From: Callipepla californica brunnescens
Lineage: Eukaryota > Chordata > Aves > Galliformes > Odontophoridae
Direction of reading: 5' to 3'
Length of the DNA: 64,000 nt
NCBI GenBank assembly: GCA_023055505.1
Contig: JALIRH010000113.1
Span: forward strand, 1,035,625-1,099,624
The position numbers and the translations under genes are program-made. This document shows positions 55,682 to 64,000 of the stretch, in pieces. The notes beneath the pieces were generated by a model. That model worked only from the letters and a program-made list of their open reading frames with translations. It was not told the origin of the DNA and did not search any database. Each line of letters begins with the position of its first letter. Positions within the stretch are counted from its first letter, which is position 1.

Positions 55682-58078
55682 ATGGCTGATTTCTGGGGAA
55701 TGAGCTTCTTCATCCCCAGCCTGGATGGATTCAGGAACTTCTACCATATTCTTGTGGACGTCTTCATCCTATTGTTATTCTTTTACATCTGGACCTCGTG
55801 GAGTAGGAAGGTAGGAGTCAGGGCTGGTGCTGAGGCAGACGCTGCAGCACAGGGAGAGGGCTCACCCGGTGGGGACCAGGGCCATCCCCAGAGCCGGGCT
55901 GGGGGCCCTGCCTGGGAGGAGAGGCCGTGTCCCAGCACGGCCTGGCCACGCTCGGTCGGGAGTTCCCTCTGCCCGGCTGTGCCTTGGGTTGGTGGCTGAC
56001 CCTGGGGATGCTCCCTTCTCACCTGCAGCTTTCCTTGCCCGTACAGAATGAGGGACAGAGACAGAGACAGCACCAACATGGAGGAAACCAGGAGCCCCAC
56101 GTGCCCACCACCCCATCACATGCTCCTCATCAGCTCCCTCTGTCTTCTGTGCCAGCTGTTTCGGACTCCCACACGTCTTCACAGCACTCGAGGATTCAGT
56201 AAGTGAAACTGTCCCCCCCTGGAGCAGGGCAGCCCTCTCCAGTCAGCTCCAACCAAGTGAAATCCCACTAACACTGATCTCTGTTCTGCTGTAGCTCTTC
56301 TGTGGCCACACAAACGGGCGATATGCGGGACAAAACCTATCATCCAGTGTCCACGCAAACAGATGGTACCAGGGCCACCGTCCATCCGTTGATAAGAAGT
56401 CCTGTGGGCTCAGACGTCTGCATGGAGACGTAAGACCACTGACAGGGGATGGGGGCGGGCACAGGGGCTGGGTTTGGGGACATGCAATACTGCACTGAGT
56501 CAGGGAGGGCACACAGAAATGCACAGACTTGAAAAATCGGAGAGGCAGTGCCCTTGTAGAGGGGTCTACCGCTGAGATGCAGGGATGACAGCATCATCCT
56601 CGCTGCGTGCCTGCAAGCAGGGATGATCGAACACGGGCACGCACTGGTTGGGACCCCGTGGAAATGACACAGCCTGCCAATGCCTTTGAGGTGGAAGAAG
56701 AGCCCTGGGGTCCTCAAAAGTATTTGGCTTTCAGCTGCCCTCATCTTCCTTCTCTTTCTCCATCTCGCACAGGTTCAACTTGGAAAGGCCCGTGGAGATG
56801 TTGAAAAGCTCCATCCCTGAAACGAAAGCGGAGCTGGAACTAAGCCGCGACAGTCAGAAGAAGTCTCGTGTGATGGCGGTTCCTCCAATGCACTTCACGC
56901 ATGAGGCTATGAAAAGTCACCTGGAGGATCCTAACGTAAAAATGCAGGCACCACAGCTCCTGGGGAACCCACACTGCAGACTGCCTGGCAATGAAGCATC
57001 CCAGCACATGGCTCCATCCAACACTGAAGCCCCGGTTGGTGCAAGACCAGTAACAGTGGGAGGGAGGTGTTCCCCCGGGGGCGCAGTCATTAAGCAGCGG
57101 TGCCAGAAAAATTCTGCTGCTGCCCAGCAGCCTGTGGAGCTCCTTGAACATACACACACAGAAAAGATTTCAACAGCTGTGCAGAGGAGTATACAGCCAC
57201 AGGGTGCCCGATTCCAGACCCGGCAAGCACATGGAGAGATGAGTCCGAGAGACACGGCAGCAGGACACAGGACACCTAGGCCAGACACACCACCTGTGCC
57301 ATGCGGTGGCTGCTGTGTGACAGACCTCCTGCTCCATTGCATTCAGTGTTCCTGGGCCAAGCTCCAAGCTGCATGCAAGGCCCTCTGTTCCAAGATCAGG
57401 AAGAGATATGAGGCGCTGTTAAGGAAGGGAAAAGAGCCCATCGAGAAAAACAGAGTCTTGGAACCAACCACGCCAGACACAGATCAGTGTGAGACTAGAG
57501 GATCACGCCCAGCGGCCAAAAGGGAAAGGCCACGTCCACCTCCGGAGGCAACTAGGAAGGACTTGGTGGCATCTCCAGGTAAGACCTGCAGTGGTGCCAG
57601 TGAGGCCCCAGGTGCCAGTAAGGGATGATGGAGCCGGGGTGGTGGCAGCCACAGGCACCTGCAGACGCTGCCTCTCGTTGTCTGTAGGGAGACAGCCCAT
57701 GTGCTGCTTCCTGGGAGCAGGCTGCTCTTGGAGGCCCAAACTCCTGCCCCATGCGAGTGTGTTCTTCATCTTGCAGGTGTCCAGGCGGGCACAGCCACAG
57801 TGAGCAGCAGACTGCCACCAGATGACACCACGGGACAGGAGCAGAACGGCAAGGGACACACCCAGCACAAGCCAACTCCTCCAGGAAGAATGTCCCCAGA
57901 GATCCAGAAGTCCTTCAGTGAGTCAAAACCATCAGATCTGGCACAGCCTCCAGATCCCATCAAGATCAGCACTCCAGTCCCCGTCAGGAAGGACGTCCAA
58001 AGAATTCTCAATGAACTGGATGAAATCATGGAAACTATTGAAGATATGCAGCGGAAGATGAAGGCTTCTGTTTCATAA
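55682..58078 (+). CDS. Gene 7: divergent family member, 507 aa
   Basis: Exons: 55682-55810, 56047-56198, 56295-56429, 56773-57578, 57777-58078. Exons 1 and 3 encode the same residues as gene 6; exon 2 differs at one residue (HQHGG instead of NQHGG). Exon 4 starts with the common FNLERPVEML and ETKAELE, unlike gene 6, and then follows gene 6 (VPPMHFTHEAMK, RKRYEALLRK). Exon 5 has EQNGKGHTQHKPTPPGRM, close to gene 5. The copy is therefore a mosaic. All frames and splice sites are intact, and the solo LTR at 54257 lies upstream. Confidence 0.7.
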
Positions 58079-58398
58079 CAATCCACAGCAATGACAAGCA
58101 ATCAAGAACTTACTTCGCAGCAGAACAACCTCTGCAGAGGACACGGTGTGGAAGGGCAAGGGATGCCCCAAGAAGAGATCTGACTTTGGGTCGCCCTGCA
58201 CTACATGTACCAAAGCCCCACACTGCAGCCAGCCAGGCACTGAAAGCTCCCAGAGACTGGCTGCATCTGCAACTGCAGCTCCATGTGCAGGAAGATAAGA
58301 GAAGGTGACAGAAGACTCAGCCCAGGAGGACAGGGACACGAGACAGAGTCTCAGTGCCACTTTGCCCGTGAACTGGCAGGACAGAGGAGCACCTCCAG

Positions 58399-59678
58399 TA
58401 CACTCGTGACATTGTTGTGTGGGGTGATACAGCAGAGGAAGTTTTTAAAAAAGGAGAGCGAATAATCCAAATTCTTCTGGGTGCTGGTTTTGCCATTCAA
58501 CGGAACAAAGTGAAGGGACCTGCCCGAGAAATTCAGTTCCTGGGAGTAAAATGGCAAGATGGGCGTTGCCGCACCCCAGTAGATGTGGCTGACAAAATCA
58601 CCAGTATGTCTCCACCCACTAGCAAGAAAGAGACACAGTCTTTTCTGGGTGTAGTAGGTTTTTGGAGAATGCGTGTTCCAAACTACAGCTTCGTTGTGAG
58701 CCCCCTTGATCAGGTGATGCAGAAGAAGAATGATTTTGTGTGGGGTCCTGAACAGCAGCAGGCTTTTGATCAAATTAAACAGGAGATAGCCCGTGCCGTG
58801 GCCCTGGGGCCAGTACAAATGGGACAGCACGTAAGGAACATCCTCTACACCGCTGCAGGAGAGAAAGGTCCCACTTGGAGTTTGTGGCAAAGAGCCTCTG
58901 GGGAGACCCGAGGCCGACCCCTTGGATTCTGGAGTCGAGCGTACAGGGGGTCTGAGGAGCGCTACACTCCAACTGAGAAGGAGATCTTAGCCACGTACGA
59001 GGGGGTTTGAGCAGCTTCTGAAGTAATCGGTACTGAAGCGCAGCTCCTCCTGGCACCTCGACTGCCAGTGCTGAACTGGATGTTTAAGGGAAAGGTTCCC
59101 TCCACCCTACATCATGCTACTGATGCCACCTGGAGTAAGTGGATTGCGCTGATTACACAGCCGGCTCGGATGGGAAACCTCAGCTGTCCAGGCATCTTAG
59201 AGGTGATCGTGGACGGGCCTGAAAGCGAGAACTTTGGAACATCGCCATCAGAGGAAGTAGCACGTGCTAAAGAGGCCCCGCCATATAATGAACTACCAGA
59301 CAATGAGAAGAGAGATGCCCTGTTCACGGATGGATCGTGTCGTATTGTTGCAGATGGAAGGCTGCTGTGTAGAGCCCCACACGACGAGTTGCAGAGGCCA
59401 CCAAAGGAGAAGGAGAATCAAGTCAATTTGCAGAGGTAAAGGCTGTCCAGCTGGCCTTAGACGTGGCTGAACGGGAGAGGGGGCCAACTGCTGTATCTTT
59501 ATACTGACTCGTGGATGGTGGCAAATGCTTTGTGGGCGTGGTTGCAGCAATGGGAACAAAATGACTGGCAGCGAAGGGCTAAGCCTATTTGGGCCGCTGA
59601 ACTGTGGAAAGACATTGCTGTCCGAACAAAGAATAGGGTTGTAAAGGTGCGCCGTGTAGATGCTCATGTTCCTGCATA
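58399..59678 (+). pseudogene. Retroviral pol fragment: end of reverse transcriptase plus RNase H (unit 6)
   Basis: Same fragment with the TGA at 59008-59010. It has NYSFVV and DGRLLCR as in units 1-3 but SKWIAL as in units 4-5, so it is also a mosaic of the two lineages. Confidence 0.85.
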
Positions 59679-60048
59679 ACACCGTGACACGCTCACATAC
59701 TTGTAATCTATTTTCCTAAGAGCACAGTTGGAGAAAAGTTGAGATTTTTCACAGATCTACACGAAGAGTCAGCTTGTTAATTTTCCACTTGTGCACTTGA
59801 GGGGGTGGTGGTGCATACTCAGAGTACACCTGTAGCCTGGAAAGCAACTGACAAGCTGCATTACTCCGGAAGCAGGTAACACGCACTTGGATCGCTGAGT
59901 GCATCTGAACACTTATTTCTCAGCTGTAGCCACTCTTAGGCTTTGCAAAGGCTGACAGCTTGGAGATAGATGGCTGCCAACCACTAGATCACAATACCAT
60001 CAATTGTTTTGCATAATTCACCCCCGCAAAAAAGTATTACTGAATGTA

Positions 60049-60488
60049 GATTCATAGATTCATAGATACATAGATACATTAGGTTGGAAAGGACCTACAA
60101 GATCATCTAGTCCAACCATCCTCACACCACCATCCCTACCCACCAAGCTACTAAATCAAATCCCTCAGCACCTCATCTAAACGCTTCTTGAACAGCGCTA
60201 GGGACGGTGCCTCAACTACCTCCCTAGGCAGGCCATTCCAGTGCCGGACCACTCTCTCAGAGAAAAAATTTTTCCTCAAGTCTAATCTAAATCTTCCCCG
60301 GCACAACTTGTGGCCATTCCCTCTCGTCCTGTCATTAGTTACCTGGGAGAAGAGGCCAACCCCATCCTCACCACAGCCTCCCTTCAGGAAGTGGTAGAGT
60401 GCAATGAGGTCTCCTCTGAGCCTCCTTTTCCCCAAACTAAACAATCCCAGCTCCCTCAGCCGCTCCTTGTAAGACCTGTGCTCCAGAC
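60049..60488 (-). mobile_element. CR1 LINE insertion, antisense (unit 6)
   Basis: Same insertion as at 39527-39966, with the ORF2 C-terminal frame at 60151-60444 on the minus strand. Confidence 0.9.
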
Positions 60489-60845
60489 ACAGTTATATTT
60501 AATGGATTTATAGTTATATTTAATGGATTACACACTGATGGCAGAAGCAGGTCTTAAAGAGGTTTATTTAATAGGCAAAAAAAGAAAGAAGAGCCAGATT
60601 ACATTCCTCTAGTCAATGATGAATGGCACTGACTTCTGAGTGTCTATACAGAGTTCTCCATGCACCAGCAAAAGTATGAATTCTCTCTCACCTGGCCACA
60701 CTAGCTTGAAGTGCAGGAATTCAGGATTTCAGACCCAAACTTCAAGTTTAAATTTCTTATCTATTAGCCAGTACAGCAACTGTCCCCTCTGCCACATGAG
60801 CTGAGAGAGAAGCTGCCCCTCATCTCTCATCTTCAGCAGTGTGTG

Positions 60846-61111
60846 GTGATGGGACGAGGGGAAAGGGCCACAAACTGTGGCATAGGAAGTTTCACAAAAC
60901 TGTGTGTGGGAACTTCTTCACAGTGCAGTGACGGAGCACTGGCACAGGCTGCACAGAGAGGTGGTGGAGTCTCCTTCTCCGGAGACGAACGTCTGAGACC
61001 CGCCCGGACGCCTACCTGTGCAACCTGGGCTACGGAGCTGCTTTGGCAGGGGGGTTGGACTCCATCATCTCTATAGAGGTCCCTTCCAACCCCTACAGTT
61101 CTGTGATTCCC
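60846..61111 (+). mobile_element. CR1 LINE 3' end (unit 6)
   Basis: Copy of the unit 5 CR1 tail. Confidence 0.85.
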
Positions 61112-61944
61112 CATGTGGGCTTGCCAGGTGTCCCGGAGTGAGCATACCCTCTGTTCCTAACCGTGCACATGGTCACAAAGTAGCTGGAGGCTTCAGCGTG
61201 AGCTCTGCAGGCTGCTGCAGTCTGCCACAAACAGCCATGCACCTCACTCAGTGTGAGTGGAGACCCCAACCCCTTTGGGCTGCCCCTGCAAACCGCACAG
61301 CCCCTTGCCCTGCTCTGTGGCACAGTGGAAAGATGGAGCAGTACTGGCTGAAGCTGCTCAAATCTAATCTCTCTGCCCTTTTTATCTGATCCTTACAAAT
61401 TGTTCCTGTCTTAGAAGTCTGAGAGTCAACACTGAGCTTAACAGGTCTTTTCCAGTGTATGACGTATTCATTACGAAGCCCTGTCCCTGTTCAGTCATCT
61501 AATAAGGGCTGTACTAAGGCTGCAGCCTTCATCAGCACAGGTATGAACGAGGTCTTCTTTCTTTGTCTGTTGCTGTGAAATCTATAGGAAACCAAGATCT
61601 GTGCAACCGCTCCCTACAGATGTCTCTTAACTGTCCACTTCAACGCAAGGTTTTGTGTGGGTATACTACCTGACTCATCCGCACCAGGTTAGCACAACAG
61701 CCAGGACACATTCCCTAAGAAGGGAGTATTTCTTGATCAAGCTCATTTAATCCACTTCACCATATTTCTAATCTCAGTCAGCGTTGGAGGACACCCTGCA
61801 GTGCTCCTGTACGCAGCAAGCACATACAGTGTTCAGTTGGCGTTAGCAGACATGCAGGAGTGCACGGAAGAGCTGTTAAACCATACTAGAATCACTGAAA
61901 CAGTCACAGTTGTTCAGCAAATCAATACAGCCAAAACTGTGTCC

Positions 61945-61975
61945 AAAAATAAATAAATAAATAAATAAATAAAAT
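61945..61975 (+). repeat. AAAT microsatellite (unit 6)
   Basis: AAAT repeats of nearly the same length as in unit 5. Confidence 0.85.
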
Positions 61976-62601
61976 AGAACAGTAAAAAACCGACCTATTT
62001 TGCACATGCCAATAGCTCAGTTGGTTCCTCTCACAGATTCACTTTCGGAAGGAAACAAGGAAGACAGGCATGCACACAGATCCATTGGCGAGCCCGTTTC
62101 AAGGCAGGGACAGCACAAAGGCACAGATTTTAGTCATTAAGACATTTGGAACCGGTATTATTTTCTTCGTAATTTTTGGTCTCGAAGGACTTTGGAGAAC
62201 CTTTTGGCCTTCCCCCTTTGGATAAGCAGAACCATGCAAGAATAACATGAACATGAGAACCTGCGTAGCACAGACGTTCTCGGTCTGAACTCTCTGGACT
62301 TCAAAAGCCTCACACTGCACAACAACCACAGGACGGACAGACAGGAAACGGTACTGGGCACAGTGGCTACTGGGGTGAGGTTGCTCTCCTGCCCTCTCAG
62401 CAGATATTTTCCCAGTCATCCTCTGATTCATCCAAAAAAGGCACAGAATGGCTGAGGTTGGAAGGAATCACTTGGGATCATCTAATCGATACTGATAAGA
62501 TGCTCTCCGTCTTCTCTTCTCCAGGCTGAACAGATGCAACTCTCTCAGACTCAAAGATTGGAAGGGACATCAGAAGAGCACTGCCATGGTTTTATGATTT
62601 C

Positions 62602-63161
62602 TGTTATTGATATTCCACATCATAACATCATGTAGTGCATTAAGAGTAAAAGAGTTAATGCTCCTGCTCCGTGGATCGTCGATAGTTCTGGGTGTACCTG
62701 TCTCAGAAGAGAGGAAGAACTTCATTCCCCAAAGGACCGTGCGACGCTTTGTATTTTTACGTGTTTCCACCCAGAGGGAAAGATAAAAACTGTCTGCGGT
62801 CACGGGACCGTCTCTCTTCCCTTCGGGATCGAGCTCAGCAGTGGGTGTTTGTTGCAGCTGTCCACCTTCAGCGTTAGCGTAAGGCCTTCGGTTTATTGGA
62901 CACGCTCTCTCTTGCTCACTGTATTTGATTCATCAGCCTCAATTCCAATTATATTGTATTATATTGTCTTATTTTGCTTTCTGATATCTTATTTAGTAAA
63001 TTAGCTTTCCTCCTCAGATCGTTGCCGCTGGTTTGTTTCTCGGCCCATCTCCCTTCTCCTTTTTTCCCTTTCCCCCTTCCCCTTCCCTGGGGTGTGGGCC
63101 CGTACGTCCCCTGCCTCAACTGTCACGGTACCGGGTCAAACCGTCCTGCAAACCGCTGACA
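62602..63161 (+). mobile_element. LTR-like block at the right end of unit 6
   Basis: TG...CA block matching the unit 5 version. Confidence 0.6.
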
Positions 63162-63165
63162 ATCA

Positions 63166-64000
63166 CCTACTCTGATTCTCCCGCTGGAGCAGGAACACCG
63201 AGATTAGCTCACGCAGGAACATATCCAGGAGGGTTCTGAACGTCTCCAGAGAAGGAGACCCCTCTCCTCACAGGACAGATCCTCCAGGCTCTTAGTCACC
63301 TCCATAGCCCTTTGCTGGGATCACTCTAGGAGCTCTATGTTATTCTTGTACTGGAGAGCTCAGAACTGGGCACCGTACTACAAACGTGGCCTCACAAGGG
63401 CAAAGTACAGGAGGAGGATAACCTCCCACAACTTGTGAGCCACACTACTGAGGTACCCCAACATACCATCCTCTTTCTGGGCCACTGTGGCACACTGCTG
63501 ACTCACAGCCAACCACTTACCACTCGGTGCTGGTCCCAGGAAGCAGCAACACTGCCTCTTGACAAGTTCCTCACAAAACTAAACAAAGCACTGCTAAATG
63601 AATGACCGATAATTCCATGGAAGAAAAACTCAACTCATCCAACAAACCCCAAGGATCCTAAGTACCACAGACTCTTTTTCAGAAAGAGGCCTTAACCCAG
63701 GAGACACACTCCTTTCCGCGGCTAGCCCTTAAATGCACCTAGGGAGGGATGGACCTTGGGTCCACGTGGGAAGCACAGGTGAATTGCTTGTACCTCTGCT
63801 TCCTGGGCCAGCTACCCCTTCACAGGCCGCTGAATAATCAGTTCAGGCTGTGACATAACTGTTCCACTACAGCAGGACACCCAGGTCCTTCTTGGCAGAG
63901 CTCCCATCCAGCCGGTCAGCTCCTAACCTGTACTAACGCACACGGTTAATCCTCCGCACGTACAAGATTCTACACTAGCCCTTGTGGAACTTCATGATGT
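63166..64000 (+). repeat. Tandem unit 7, cut by the window edge
   Basis: Only the first 835 bp are present, all antisense CR1 plus its internal insert. It shows that the array continues beyond the window. It carries the unit 5-6 type variants (AACATACC, CTTTTTCAG, CCGCGGC). Confidence 0.95.
63211..64000 (-). mobile_element. CR1 LINE fragment, antisense, cut by the window edge (unit 7)
   Basis: Start of the next unit's antisense CR1, with the insert at about 63522-63863. Confidence 0.8.

Larger units (their letters stand above)
52899..63165 (+). repeat. Tandem unit 6 (10,267 bp)
   Basis: A close copy of unit 5 with gene 7. The length difference is explained by small changes, including a 7-bp deletion in the solo LTR, an extra 16 bp or so in intron 4, and different short-repeat lengths. 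Confidence 0.95.

Noticed and set aside
3355..64000. CRISPR array or other prokaryotic repeat system
   Set aside because: The repeat units are 9-12 kb with eukaryotic genes and retroelements; there are no short repeats with unique spacers.

Overview
The window looks like avian nuclear DNA, most likely galliform (chicken-like). It carries many CR1 LINE tails and antisense CR1 fragments, remnants of avian endogenous retroviruses, short GC-rich introns with canonical GT-AG borders, and no sign of prokaryotic gene organisation. The species call is inference. Positions 1-3354 hold a broken endogenous retrovirus: a gag pseudogene interrupted by stop codons, a protease fragment, the 3' part of an LTR, a primer-binding-site-like sequence and a second, frameshifted gag copy. 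From 3355 to the end the window is a direct tandem array. Units start at 3355, 12368, 21381, 30394, 42641, 52899 and 63166; the last is cut by the window edge. The first three units are each exactly 9013 bp, the fourth is a 12,247-bp hybrid with two genes, and the fifth and sixth are 10,258 and 10,267 bp. Each full unit runs: antisense CR1, candidate antisense LTR remnant, CR1 3' tail, GC-rich promoter region, a five-exon gene, a dead retroviral pol fragment, unassigned sequence with another CR1 tail, and an LTR-like block. The main content is the five-exon gene. By joining exons at canonical splice sites with matching phases (0, 2, 2, 1) I find seven copies, all open from ATG to stop: 5362-7773, 14375-16786, 23388-25799, 32401-34850, 35155-37556, 45431-47811 and 55682-58078. 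The predicted proteins are 507-521 residues. Each has a membrane segment near the N terminus, a Gln/Arg-rich juxtamembrane stretch, an exon that in six copies carries one or two TQT motifs, a long basic Ser/Pro/Gln-rich middle and a heptad-like C terminus. I do not recognise the family and assign no symbol. A conserved TGCGTCAT, GTTGCCATGG and GCGGCAAC cluster about 130-170 bp before the ATG resembles CRE and RFX/X-box half-sites, which would suit testis or ciliated-cell expression (inference). The array has two lineages. Units 1-3 and the left half of unit 4 lack a 777-bp solo LTR (with a 6-bp target duplication), a roughly 440-bp CR1 insertion and a 31-bp segment. Units 5-6 carry all three, and the right half of unit 4 carries the CR1 and the 31-bp segment. 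Genes 1-4 and genes 6-7 differ strongly in exons 1 and 3 while the adjoining introns stay nearly identical, and several genes are mosaics. Gene 5 sits 304 bp downstream of gene 4 without the shared promoter block, joined at a short segment that also occurs in every 3' flank.
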